This document shows, piece after piece, positions 53,235 through 64,000 of a DNA stretch of 64,000 nucleotides. The DNA is from Diabrotica undecimpunctata (lineage: Eukaryota; Arthropoda; Insecta; Coleoptera; Chrysomelidae), in contig NC_092806.1 in assembly GCF_040954645.1 (NCBI RefSeq), forward strand, positions 28,359,644 through 28,423,643. Reading direction: 5' to 3'. The translations under genes and the position numbers were made by a program. The notes beneath the pieces are model-generated. The model was not told where the DNA came from. It saw only the letters and a program-made list of their open reading frames with translations, and made no database searches. The stretch's first letter is position 1. The number at the start of each line of letters is the position of its first letter.

Positions 53235-54330
53235 TTCTAGGACGATCTAAATAGCGCCATTGATAAACTATCTCATTGTCTTACGCCACGTTCTATATAT
53301 TGTTGTCGCTTGAATATCCTTCGTTTGTTTTAATTCCTGCTGATGAGTCCTTTATTGTTATTCTAGTTAGCCCTATTAACTTTGCACGTATTTCCATTCT
53401 TTTAATTTAGTTTAATAATTTTTGTCTGTATATAATGTCGAAGACCTGTTGGAAGTCGATGATCAAATATTTGTAGTTATATGTCATGTTCATAGTTTCT
53501 CCGCTGGTTTGCGTCAGCACGTGTACTGCGTCTACTGTTGATCTACCTTTTCTAAGTCTGTGTTAATATGTCCTGTTGTTTCTGTATAAAAATTTAGTCG
53601 GTTTCTTATAATTGTACTCAGGGTCATATACGTTGTGTTAAGTTACATAATAGCTGCATAGTTGTGGCACTTAGTTGGATTCCCTTCTTAAAAATTGGTA
53701 TGATGTTTCCGTTTTCCATTCTGCCATTCCAGGGATGGTTTCGTCTTTCCAAATTTTGACCAATAATTTATACATCCGCTTTATCAGTTCATCTCCTCCG
53801 TTTATAATTAGTTCGTTGTCAATTTCGTTTGGCGTTGGAGTTTTTTTATTATTATTTACTGGACTACATCTATGAATTCTAGATAAGTAGGTGCGTCTTC
53901 CTCTGCATCTCTATTATATATTATCTCTTGTTGTCCTTATTATTTATTTCTAACTATTGCATTTGCTTAGAGACCTATTTCTCTTTCATTCGTCTATAAA
54001 GTTTAGTGGCTTTTTGTTTTTGTATTCGGTATTGTTGCAGTTATTCCTGCCTCTTACTCTCTAGCCATTCTTTTCTCGCGAGGTTTTTAAGTTGACCTTT
54101 TTTGTGATATTCTTCATCAAACCATGCTTTCGATATTTTGATTTCTTGGGGTCCCATTATTTGTTCTGCAGTTTCTATTAACTGTTTGTTTTATGTTGTT
54201 TAATTTCTTTTCTATATCTGTATCGTTGTATTCTCAGTTTCCGTGTCAATTCTTCTGAATACTGTTCTTTTGTTTCTTGTGTATTCAATTTATTTATATA
54301 TTTCATTCTCTCCTTTTTTTCCTTGATAAT
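53235..54330 (-). mobile_element. RTE-like RT fragment, decayed
   Basis: Minus strand: RMENGNIIPIFKKG, LRKGRSTVDAVHVLTQTSGE, YKYLIIDFQQVFDIIYRQKL and RAKLIGLTRITIKDSSAGI. These are RT blocks 1-4 of an RTE-like element, with several frame shifts. Upstream (53950-54330) is linker debris. Confidence 0.55.
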
Positions 54331-55016
54331 ATTAGTTTTAATTATTTACATCTTTACTTTTGCCATTAGTAATATCTAATCAGTGTCCACATTTGCTCCT
54401 CTATAAGCATCATAATACTTATAATTACATACTCATTTATGCAGTATTGCTTAAAATTTTTGTATAGATTAGATTTTATGAAAGGACCTAGACAATATTT
54501 TATTATCAGATTTTGAGATCTTAATTATTGTAAACAGCATTTTTGACTTTTTTTTTTCTAAAATCTGAAAATATATTATTTAGGTTGTCAAAACTTATCA
54601 ATGCAATTCGTACTTGACAAAAAATTAAAAAAACAAATAAAATATTCTGAGACGTATTGTTTTCACTACTAGTATGTCGATAAAAGGACGTCGTATTATT
54701 ACATTACCTTGGGAGAAAACAGCGATATCTCTAAATAAATAAAGAAAAAAAGTGTAAACTATAACACTTTAACCACTTCTATAGACCAAATTTTAATTTC
54801 AAAAAACGGAGAAAAATAGTTGATGATTTGGGTCAAACCGCTGAACAAATGTTGATTTGGTTATTTTTAGGCTAGAGCTTCATTCTGTTTTAGAGCTCTG
54901 GTTAGAGACAACAATAAAAGTTGTTCTTAATATTGTATTTATTTTCAAGAAACAAGAGGCCCATGTTCGATAGCGTTCACCTTAACTTACGGATTTTTTG
55001 TCTGATCTGACTTTCT

Positions 55017-55085
<69 letters not shown>

Positions 55086-56175
55086 ACTTATTTGACCTTA
55101 TCAACAACTAGATAAAAAGTTGGGTCCTGTTCCAGTACTTTTCCGTAAATTTCGCTTATCATATTGCATCATCTACTGTAGGTTAAACATAAGATTCCAA
55201 CTTAAGAACTCATATTTTATAAGTATTAATCAAAACCACAAACAAACAATTATTAATGCTCAGTTAGTCTAGACGATAATGTCATAATTTAAAAAAAATG
55301 GACATTGTGTGCAAAAACATGCGTCAACTAATGGTATTGATGAGACTCGTGCAAAGAGAAATATCAGAACAGATCTTTTGTAAAAAAACACGTAGGATTG
55401 TAATAGGAGCATCATCAATGGCAGTGGATATGGACTTCAAAAATAAAAATAGGGAGATTGAAAACAAAAAAAAATAGAAAAACAATAGAAATGGCGGCCA
55501 GAGAAAATATGATTTCCAAAAATAATCTTGAGAGTAAAATTAAATCCCTTGAGCTTGTACTCCAATTTCAAATGATAATACTAGAATAGACATTTTTTAT
55601 TTTATTCCTCATAGACATATAATAAGTATAAACAATTAGTCCAGATTATGAAGGATTTCACCTCCGATTTACTTAAAGATACATCCATTTCCTTCAAATT
55701 CTAACAGTAGCTAGGGAATACTTCAACAAGCAAAATCTACACCCTGTGCCGATGTGTGCTTATTACCTGTGGGGCGGTAAGGTAAATATCTGCACCATTG
55801 GACAGAGGGTCACATTTTAAGCAAAAAAGGTTTTATAGATTTTTAGCGCATATTTTTTGACTTATTCCTTTATTAGGAATTAAATTTCGTAAAAAAACAC
55901 GTTTTTAATCGGTTTTTCACGAAAAACTCAAATATCTTTCATTTTATCAAAAAAAAGAGATTCGTTTATTTAGTCTCGTCGTGGACACAATACAAACAAA
56001 TCTTTTACACAAATGTCTAAGAGATATATCCAACTTCTTTTTTGCTTCCAGGTTGAGTTTTGTGTCTGTTTCTTGTTTCAAGGGACAGCTCTATAATAAA
56101 GCTTCTTCCGATAATGGTCAGTATTAATTTCTATAATTTTTTGTCTAGGTAGTCGAGTAATAAATTTATTATGTA
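54331..56175. other. Long AT-rich stretch, no gene seen
   Basis: Contains the AT microsatellite at 55019-55082; otherwise no frame, RNA gene or terminal repeat recognised. Confidence 0.45.
55019..55082. repeat. (AT)32 microsatellite
   Basis: 64 bases of uninterrupted AT. Such a pure tract is prone to length change and could be an assembly-sensitive site. Confidence 0.98.
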
Positions 56176-56469
56176 CAGCTGGTTCCTAAAAAAAAAACTG
56201 ATAAAACTTCTACTACTCTTAGTACGATTTGATCATTTTGAGCAGTGTATTTGATTGTTCTGACATTATATTATATTTATTATGGCAAATAATAAAATAA
56301 ACAAACAATTGATTATATATAAATTGTAATAATTATTAAGGTCTAAATTTTGATATTATTTTGAATTCCTGCATTTTGTAAAAAGTATATGTGATGGTTT
56401 TTACATAAAATAGGGTTGTTGTTATTATTTTTATTATTGTTAAAAAATAAAACAAACAACTCAACAATA

Positions 56470-58192
56470 CAGTGTGGAAACCACTTATGGAATAAAATTA
56501 TTGTTTGTGTCCTTATTATAGAAAATAATAAAAAACTCTGGGATACGTTAACTTTTAAATTTAAATGTTCGCTTTTTAAACCTAAATTTTAATGCACAGG
56601 GTGATCCACGCAAGTCTGGCATAGTCTATAATCCTTATTTTTATTGAAACACCCTGTATATTTTTATGTTTTTAAAAGATTCTTAAAAACCTGATTTCAA
56701 CAACTATATCATGTAGGGTCTATAATGAATAATACAAGGTGAAATTTTGAAATTAATAATATATCACGTTTTATGGTATAATTTTAAATTAGCTAAATAC
56801 AGACAATACACTTCTACTGTAAGTATCAGTATATTGGGTAAAATTTCTGTTTAGTAACCGTGTTAACATTTTTTGCCATGAATAGGTAAAAACTGTCGAG
56901 ATAGTCTGCTAATTAAACTAAATCGGTAAATAATGCGGATTGTTATCAACCAGTTGTTGGTGTGTTGACATTTTACATTAAAATAATAAATTAGTAATTA
57001 AAAGCTAATTTCTTGCAGAAATAAAAATGACATATTTATCTGAGACCCACCGAATTCAGATTTTAATGATGATCTGTTACGGGGAGAATTTGAAGATGAG
57101 GTGAAAGTTAATATTTTGTTAAGTGTCGCAGAGAATCCAACGTCAAGTTCACGTCAAAATGCACGTCAAAATATTGTGAGCCACACAACTGTCCTAAGGT
57201 GTCTCCATGAAGAAAAACTTCATCCATATAAATTGACTTTTGTGCAGGAGCTAACAGAAGACGATCCAAATTGTATAATGGATTTCTGCGAAAGAATGAT
57301 GGATAAAATTAACACAAATGAAATAGCTCTTGACACAATTCTTTTTTCTGGCGAATCAACATTTACATTGAACAGAGAGGTAAACCGATAAAACTGTAGA
57401 TATTGGTCAGCGGAAAATCCTCATTGGATGCGTGAGACACACACTCAGTATCCTCAAAAGTTTAATGTTTGGGCAGGTATTATAGGAGATAATATTATTG
57501 GTCCTATATTTGTAGATGGTAATTTGACAGCGGAAAAATATTTAAGCATGCTAAGAGACGATGTTCTTCCTCAGTTGGCTAACTTATATCCTAATCCAAT
57601 AGATCCGACCCTACCGCATGAAACTGTCTGGTTAAATCAGGACGGTGCAACACCCCATTATGCTTTAATGGTGAGAAATTACTTGAATGAAATCTTCTTC
57701 AATAAATGGATTGGACGAAGGGGTACTATTGAGTGGTCAGCTAGGTCGCCAGATCTTACGCCTTTGGATTTTTTTCTGTGGGGTTATCTCAAGAACAAAG
57801 TATATGCAACACAACCAACTAGCATTGAAGACCTCAAAGAAAGGATAACTACATAAATACGGAATATTTCACCTCAAACTTTAAACGAAGTTCGGGACGA
57901 GTTTTATAGGAGACTGTGTTATTGCCAACAACAAGGTGGAGAACATTTATTTTTGAGCATTTATTTTAATGTAATCCAATCAATTACCTCGAGTATTCTA
58001 TGAATTAATTGTCTTGAAGAACATTATACTTAATTTAAAAATTTCACCTTGTATTATTCATAATCAAATACATTCAAATTTATGTTTAAAAATCGCACAT
58101 TTAAATTTAAAAGTTAATGTATCTCAATGTTTTTTATTATTTTCTAAAATAAGGACACAAACAATTTTATTCCATAAGTGGTTTCCACACTG
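56470..58192 (+). mobile_element. Nested Tc1/mariner-superfamily transposon with ~120-bp inverted repeats
   Basis: CAGTGTGGAAACCACTTATG opens the left end and its complement closes the right end. Complementarity continues about 120 bp and, after an extra roughly 130-bp block on the left (56593-56722), through AATGAATAATACAAGGTGAA. TA flanks both sides (56468-56469 and 58193-58194). It lies wholly inside the Tc1-like element 56176-59300. Confidence 0.8.
57020..57964 (+). pseudogene. IS630/Tc1-superfamily transposase of the nested element
   Basis: SSRQNARQNIVSHTTVLRCL, LHPYKLTFVQELTEDDPN, LFSGESTFTLNREVNR-stop-NCRYWS, YPQKFNVWAGIIGDNIIGPI, LNQDGATPHYALMVRNYLNE and IEWSARSPDLTPLDFFLWGY. The first catalytic Asp (normally FSDE) is Gly. 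In-frame stops occur at 57389-57391 and about 57854, and the rest is collinear with no frame shift, so decay is mild. D2 (NQDG) and the third acidic site (SPDLTPLD) remain. Confidence 0.8.
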
Positions 58193-58329
58193 TATATTAA
58201 AGCAAGAATTGTAACCAAATTAAAATATAACTGGGCACTATCAGAGGGAACAAAAAACTCTCGAAAGAAAGAGGGGGTCTGGAAGACCAAAACGATACTA
58301 AATTTAGGTATGTTAGAATAAATTAATAT

Positions 58330-59175
58330 TAATGCCACAGCTCTTCAGTATTTTGAGGTATAAAATTACGCCGATACAACCGTTTTATAATAACCCCCCA
58401 CATATTCTCGATTAAGTTTAAATCTGGACTGTAGCTGGGCCATGGAAAGGTTTCGATGTTGTTATTCTTTAGCCACTGGTTTATTATATTTGCAGTGTGA
58501 ACAGGAAAACTATCTTGTTGGAGGATAAAATTATTTTCTGGATACAACTATTCTACACTGTGAAACATAATGTTTTATAGAATATTGCACTAAAATGACC
58601 AGGTGCTCGATATCTTTTAACATATAGAGAATTAAATCTATTATTATCTGGTCTATACACCCCAATTTTGCCCTTTTTAGAAGATTGACAAATTTTCTCA
58701 TCTGTAAATATTACCCTGTAAAAAAATCTTGATTTTGTAGCTAATGGTTTAAAGCAAATATAAGTCTTGATTGCTTCTGTTGTGGTGTAAGAGCTTGTTT
58801 TTTTGCTGCAGTTCGGTATTTAAGACGCAATGCTTTAATTCTGCGCCAAGTTGTTGTCTTTCTTCCCGAAAACTGTGACATAATTCTTGAAGTTTTTGCA
58901 TCTTCAAAAGGATTCTCTTCTAATCTCTTCAAAAGCGTACGATTTTCATGAGCGGTAGATATTTTTGGTCTTCCAAAACCTTGGTTTCTTTCAAGAGTTT
59001 CTTGTTCTCTCCATCTTTTATTAATATTAAAAACTGTTGTTCTGCTTACGTTAAAATGGTTCGCTACGGCAGATAGTGACCAACCATCTTCTAATTTTGT
59101 TACAATTCTTGCTTTTAGTTTTTTGCTAGCATGTGGAGTTATTTTTAAGGTTGAACAGACTAAGTTATCTGACAA
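58330..59175 (-). pseudogene. Tc1-like transposase (DDE), decayed
   Basis: N-terminal paired-like HTH: KARIVTKLEDGWSLSAVANH, FNVSRTTVFNINKRW and GRPKISTAHENRTLLKRLEE. Then RVIFTDEKICQSSKKG (first catalytic D), then stops, then NNFILQQDSFPVHTANIINQ and YSPDLNLIENMWGVIIKRLY (second D, and E of the third site). The first 145 residues are open; a frame shift or stops separate the catalytic blocks. Cut-and-paste transposition is the family function; this copy is dead. Confidence 0.75.
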
Positions 59176-59302
59176 ATTTTAAGATTTGGCAGTGACAGTG
59201 ACAGTATGTAAATAATAAGTATTTATCCTACAAAATACACTGCTCAATTTTCTACAAAACACGCTTTGAGAGTCGTATCAGTATTTTTAGGAACCAGCTG
59301 TA

Positions 59303-59794
59303 CATGACGACACTGGGAAGCATGACAAACTTTTCCCCTCCTAGTAAGTCTGTAACTTTTTTGAGAAACCTTTTATCAGTTTTACTAAATTTGCAGATTT
59401 TTAAGAAACCTTTTATTGGCTTTAGTAAATTTCATTCTGCTTCTTGGAATCTAAATGGTATTCATTTTGAATTACTGAGAAAGAAGAAAGTAGAGGAAAG
59501 AATTTTTTTTATTTATTACGTTCATGGTAGATTCAAAAGTGTCATTATCTGGTGGTATCGCTGTAATGTCGGGTGGCGGTTTATTAGAAGGACCTCAACC
59601 AAAACAGCTTTTGGCATACCAGGCGTGCATCGCAATAAATCAAAAATAATTGTCAAAAACATTTTAAAATTTTCTGTTATTCTAAATGTATTAATTATTA
59701 GACATCAATATGAACTATGAAAACAGAAAACCTTTTAATTTCTGTAAATATTTTTATGTTGCAAACATAATGCAGATAATTAACAATAATTACG
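59303..59794. other. Spacer, nothing clearly recognised
   Basis: It has an internal imperfect repeat (GAAACCTTTTATYRGTTTTA at about 59361 and 59404). A 138-codon plus-strand frame has no recognisable content. Confidence 0.35.
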
Positions 59795-60085
59795 GCAAAA
59801 ATACGAGCCCAAAGAGCTAGATGGCTTGGTCACATTATATGAATTCCAGAGAACCGAAATATTAAAACAATACTAAATGAGGGAAACTGGGAAAGAAAGA
59901 AGAAGACGTCCAAAGAAGAAATGGTTGAAAGCAGTAAATCAAGACTTGTCAGAAATAGGCGTAAGAGATTCGAGAGAAAAAGTAACCAAATGGACGGAAA
60001 TAAGTACATTTTTGGAAACCAGCATCCTAAAAAGCCTGCAGCGCTGTTCTATACGTATATAGAAGCACAACTACGTTAATTACAT
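59795..60085 (+). mobile_element. RTE-like non-LTR 3' fragment
   Basis: ARIRAQRARWLGHIM, then NIKTIL and GKERRRRPKKKWLKAVNQDL with SEIGVRDSREKV. It has the RWLGHxxR...RPxxxW post-RT signature and is 5'-truncated with a frame shift near 59880. Confidence 0.6.
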
Positions 60086-60750
60086 AATAACAAATTGATT
60101 ATTATAAATAATATACGATATCTAATGATAAGTTTAGTTATTATATAATCTATTTCAGCATCACTACTACACAAACAAATATTTTGCTGCTATAAAAAAG
60201 ATACTACTAATGCATAGTACTTTTAAGTTATTGTAAAAGATTTATTCTAAGATTAAAAACCATAATAATGATTAACTAATTGTGGCAATAAACTTTTTAG
60301 TACCTTTATTTAGAATAGTGCAACATATACGCACATACTTATGAGATTGTCCCATGTGGCAATTTTATGATAAACTACATAATGTAAAAACTGTTATTAT
60401 TGCAAATAAGCCTAGTATGAGTTTGTTGAATACTGTACATTTATACGAATTAAATTACAAATAATTAATATAGTATTTTGATCAAACATCTATTGATTAT
60501 AATACCTAGAAATATTATTATATAAACATAAATAGAATATGATTTTTAAAATATTTAATGAGTGAATGCACTCGAAATTATAAGAACCTAAAAGCACTTG
60601 TAACGGACTAAGTAAGATTATAAACAGTAAACAAAATTAAAGTTCATAAAATATATCTTTATAATCAACACTCTCTTTGCATATATATGAATTTGCCTAA
60701 TTAAATTTTCCCATATATTAACATTTTTGGTCATAGTAATGTTTTAGTAG
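60086..60750. other. AT-rich stretch, nothing recognised
   Basis: No frame or terminal repeats recognised. Confidence 0.5.
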
Positions 60751-60754
60751 TAGT

Positions 60755-61515
60755 AGTAGTACAAGACAAAAGTAGCACAAGACAAAAGGTTTCTACGAGA
60801 AACAACCTTCTCCGGAAACTTGCAGGGAGCAAGTGGGGTGCAAACCCCCAGGTCTTGAAGACAACAGCTGAGGCCTTATGTTTCTCAACAGGGGAATATG
60901 CTTGTCCCGTCTGGGGTAGATCTAGACACGCCCAACAAGTTACCATGGCGTTAAATGAAACATGTAGAATAATTACCGGTTGTATGAAGCCTACCCCTCT
61001 ACCTCTACTGCACCGGGTAGCTGGATTTGCATTACCAGACGACCGTAGATGCGCCTCACAATATGTGGAGAAGTTCAGGCAAACCTTCGATGAAAGACAC
61101 CAATTATACGGGTTTGACAAACCATCAGGAATCAGCCGACTTAAATCAAGGAAAAGGTTTATGAGAAATGTCAGGGTCAAATCACCCGAACTGTTCCCCC
61201 TACATCCAGAAATACCTAATGGAATGAACCTGGACTGGAGAACCTGGCGGACACTCAATCGCATACGCACAGGTGTTGCCCCTGTAAAACAGAACCTTAT
61301 TAAATGGAGCATCAAGACAGACAGCGACGCACTTTGTGAATGTGGGGAAATACAGAACGTGGAGCACCTGAGAGTATGTAGACTTTGCCCATCACAGTGC
61401 ACTCTCGATGATTTATGGCTCGCAAATACAAAGGGTATAGACGTAGCCCGATATTGGGCAGAAAAACTGTAGTCGGATCCAGACACGAAAAAGTAAAAGT
61501 TTAGTAGTAGTAAAA
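60755..61515 (+). mobile_element. Non-LTR retrotransposon C-terminal fragment with (TAG)n tail
   Basis: The open frame 60855-61472 encodes STGEYACPVWGRSRHAQQVT, ALNETCRIITGCMKPTPLPL, RTWRTLNRIRTGVAPVKQNL and a Cys/His motif CECGEIQNVEHLRVCRLC, ending at a stop. This is the post-RT thumb and terminal zinc-knuckle region of Jockey/CR1-group elements. TAGTAGTAG tracts lie on both sides (60745-60760 and 61501-61513), either tail plus target repeat or chance. The clade is not resolved. Confidence 0.7.
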
Positions 61516-61534
61516 AGTATAGTAAAAAGAACGT

Positions 61535-63890
61535 CCTTAAAAATGATACAGGTGTACTCTCCAACAAGTACCTACAGCGATGAAGATATTGAACATTTCT
61601 ACGAAGACATAACAATAGCTATGGAAGAAAAGAAATCAAAATTAACGCTAATAATCGGGGACTTCAATGCCAAAATAGAAGAACAACTATATAAAGAAGA
61701 AGACAAAGTACGACACCATGGATACGGCAAAAGAGATGATAGAGGATATACATTGATGAATTACTTGGAGGATAAGCAACTATATGCAATGAATACATTC
61801 TTTAAGAAAAAACCCCAAAGAAAATGGACATGGATTAGTCCCAATGGTGAAACTAAAAACGAAATTGATTATATTCTTTCAACGCAAAAAACCATGGTTA
61901 AAGACGTAACAGCTCTAAAAAGCTTCTAAACTGGTAGCGACCATAGACTAGTCCGAGCCAAGCTGATCATTGATAGTAGATTTGAAACAAGAAAGAAAAT
62001 GAAAAATAGAAATTAGACATGGAAAAACTAAAACAAGAAAAGCAGACGTACGAAGAGAGAATAAAGGAAACATTGCCGACCAAGGAAGATATAAAACACA
62101 GACATATCGATGAAATAAACATGATATTTACTGAAACTCTAATGGAAGTGGGTAAAGAAATGGCACAGACAACAACAAAAAAAGAAAGTTTCATATCACA
62201 GAAAACAAAGATTCTTATGAACACAAGAAGAACATTACTAGAACAAGGGGACAGAAATAAAATTGAATACAAAGAAATAAACAAAACTATTAGAAAAAAT
62301 ATCAAGGAGTGTAAACGGAAAGTACAGGAAGAAAAGATAGAGAAAACAATTGAAAAAAATAGAAACATGAAGTGCTTAAATCAGAACCTGGGAAACATAC
62401 AAATTAATAGCATAAAGAACAAAGAAGGAGTGGAGACCAACAATATAAAAGAAATTTTACAGATAACGCACGAATATTATGCAAATCTCTATAAAACAGA
62501 ACAAAAACCAACCCAAGAAATCCTTAATCAGTTAGAACTGAAAATAAAGAACGTTAACTCTGACCTACAAGTCCTTTATGTACTAATGAATAAAATATTG
62601 AACACAAAACAAATACCCACCACATGGAACGAGGCAATAACACAATTACTATTTAAGAAAGGCGATAGAAAATATCTGAAAAACTATAGGCCCATAACGC
62701 TACTGAATGTAATGTACAAACTAGATAATTACCAGTCAAGAGAGCAAGCCGGTTTTAGAAAAGGATTCAGTACAAGCGACCATCTGCTTTCGATAAAAAT
62801 ATTAATTGAAAATGCCAACGAATATCAAATCCCAATGTATATGGCATTTGTAGACTTTGAAAAAGCATTCGATAAGGTGGAATATTGGGCAGTAAAGAAG
62901 TCTTTACAAAATGGGAGAATAGACTATAGACTTAATTTCCAATTTATATGATCAAGCAACAACATCCATCAAAATATTTGAACTAACGGAGCCCATTAAG
63001 ATACGGCGAGGAGTCAGAAAGGGCGACACTATATCACCCAAACTATTCAATCAAGCTTTGGAAGATGTTATGAGGAAATTACAATGGGAAAAACGGGGTA
63101 TTAACATAAATGGCCAATACTTGAATCACTTGAGATATGCAGACGACATTGTATTAATAACAGATAAAAGGGAAGAATTACAAAATATGATGGATGAATT
63201 AAATAGCGAATCAACAAAAATATGTCTACAAATGAATTATAATAAAACGAAAATTATGACCAACCAACCAGAAGAATTAATAATTACAATTGCACAAACA
63301 ACTATAGAACAAGTAAAAGAATATGTATATTTGGGACAACTAGTTAAATTAAATAAAGAAAATCAGACCGGAGAAATAAAGAGAAGGACACGGTTGGATT
63401 GGGTATCCTTCGAAAAACTTTCCTATATACTAAAAAATAGAAAATACCCCCAATATTTAAAAACAAGAGTCTTCAACCAATGTATACCTCTTTTTCTCAC
63501 CTACGGTTTTCAAACTTGGACGTTTACAAAGAAAAACACGGAAAAAATAGCAAAGACCCAAAGAACCATGGAAAAGCAAATGCTAAACATCAGGCTATCA
63601 GACAAGAAAGAAATATTTGGATCCGCAAAAAAACAAAAGTAACCGATGTATTAACGCAGATAGCAAAACTTAAGTTGAAGTTCGCTCGACATACCATAAG
63701 ACAGAAAGACGACAGATGGAATAAGATGATTATACACTGGAGACCATATAGTTACAAACGAAAAAGGGGAAGGCCACAAATGAGATGGTCCGAAGTGGAT
63801 ACAAACTGCCTACAATAGAGAGACATGGAAGAAGAAAGAGAAGGCCTATGTCCAAAATTGGACAGCAAGTGCTGTATAGATAGATAGAAT
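61535..63890 (+). mobile_element. RTE-like (family A) element, long 5'-truncated copy
   Basis: Endonuclease MIQVYSPTSTYSDEDIEHFY, KLTLIIGDFNAKIEEQ, RKWTWISPNGETKNEIDYIL and TGSDHRLVRAKL (after a stop). Linker and RT: ILNTKQIPTTWNEAITQLLF, YRPITLLNVMYKL, GFRKGFSTSDHLL, MAFVDFEKAFDKVEYWAV, VRKGDTISPKLFNQALEDVM and LRYADDIVLITDKREELQ. Post-RT: LTYGFQTWTFTKKNTEKIAK, DDRWNKMIIHWRPYSY and GRPQMRW. Three or four frame changes are visible (61929, 62951, 63642), and a segment between RPITLLNVMYKL and the next RT block appears deleted. The tail is a GATA-like repeat. Confidence 0.85.
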
Positions 63891-64000
63891 GTTTTACAAA
63901 ACTGTCTCCCATTTATTATGTTTGTTGGTCTTTTCTTACTGCTCTCCTGTCTTCCTCTTCTAGTTCTTCCAGGAATCTGACACTTCGCTGTTCTTCGCGT

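Larger units (their letters stand above)
56176..59300 (-). mobile_element. Tc1-like transposon (outer), split by a nested transposon
   Basis: Ends are inverted: CAGCTGGTTCCTAAA at 56176 and its complement ending at 59300, each flanked by TA (56174-56175 and 59301-59302). The minus-strand transposase pseudogene is at 58330-59175. Removing the nested element 56470-58192 leaves about 1.4 kb, a normal Tc1-like size. Confidence 0.8.

Noticed and set aside
60731..61615. 294-codon minus-strand open frame
   Set aside because: It is the antisense shadow of the retrotransposon frame at 60855-61472; no protein features.

Overview
The window looks like insect nuclear DNA, most likely from a beetle with a large, transposon-rich genome. 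The base composition is AT-rich, the genes have GT-AG introns of several kb, and old retrotransposon fragments (RTE-like, Jockey, LOA-like, I-like, Gypsy) and DNA transposons (P-like, piggyBac-like, hAT, Tc1/mariner-like) fill most of the space. The beetle placement is inference; only the arthropod-like gene structures and transposon set are seen directly.

Host genes. Positions 641-3993 (minus) hold the first two exons of an unrecognised protein gene that runs off the left edge. Its first intron carries a Gypsy LTR/gag fragment and a P-element-like transposon. At 4500-5020 (minus) is a broken copy of a KIF-binding-protein-like gene. The main host content is a cluster of facilitated trehalose/sugar transporter paralogs (Tret1-like, MFS family). 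Each has a tiny first exon (49-52 nt, phase 1), one long intron and one large second exon: copy A at 17528-23943 (plus), copy B at 37335-42114 (minus) and copy C at 46713-49844 (minus). A fourth, orphan first exon with its own duplicated upstream region sits at 35888-35937 (minus). It is two bases short for the frame and no second exon is visible.

Transposon layers. 1-455 RTE-like end; 7350-7945 long-TIR MITE; 8160-11540 LOA-like element (minus) split by a Jockey/CR1-like insertion; 11747-17207 an apparently complete I-like non-LTR element with two intact ORFs, poly(A) and a target-site duplication, ending about 320 bp upstream of transporter A. The intron of transporter A holds Jockey and RTE debris with an I-type fragment nested in the RTE. 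24255-27030 holds hAT traces, a 77-bp-TIR element carrying a tRNA-Asp-like gene with a GGC anticodon, and a near-perfect 112-bp palindrome. 29450-35431 is a piggyBac-like element with TTAA ends, stuffed with a 220-bp triplication, an RTE-like insertion with a 14-bp target duplication, a Jockey element and a further TIR element. 39040-41090 is an RTE copy split by a MITE. 43620-46190 is a decayed Jockey element. 56176-59300 is a Tc1-like transposon with a second Tc1/mariner-superfamily transposon nested inside it. 61535-63890 is a long RTE-like copy.

The transporter genes probably work independently as membrane sugar carriers. Their shared exon structure shows tandem duplication. Copy A has lost conserved residues of the TM10 GPxPW motif, so it may be diverging in function. 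No previously undescribed multi-gene system was found. The most unusual items are the tRNA-carrying foldback element, the long palindrome, the orphan transporter exon and the nested transposon architectures.
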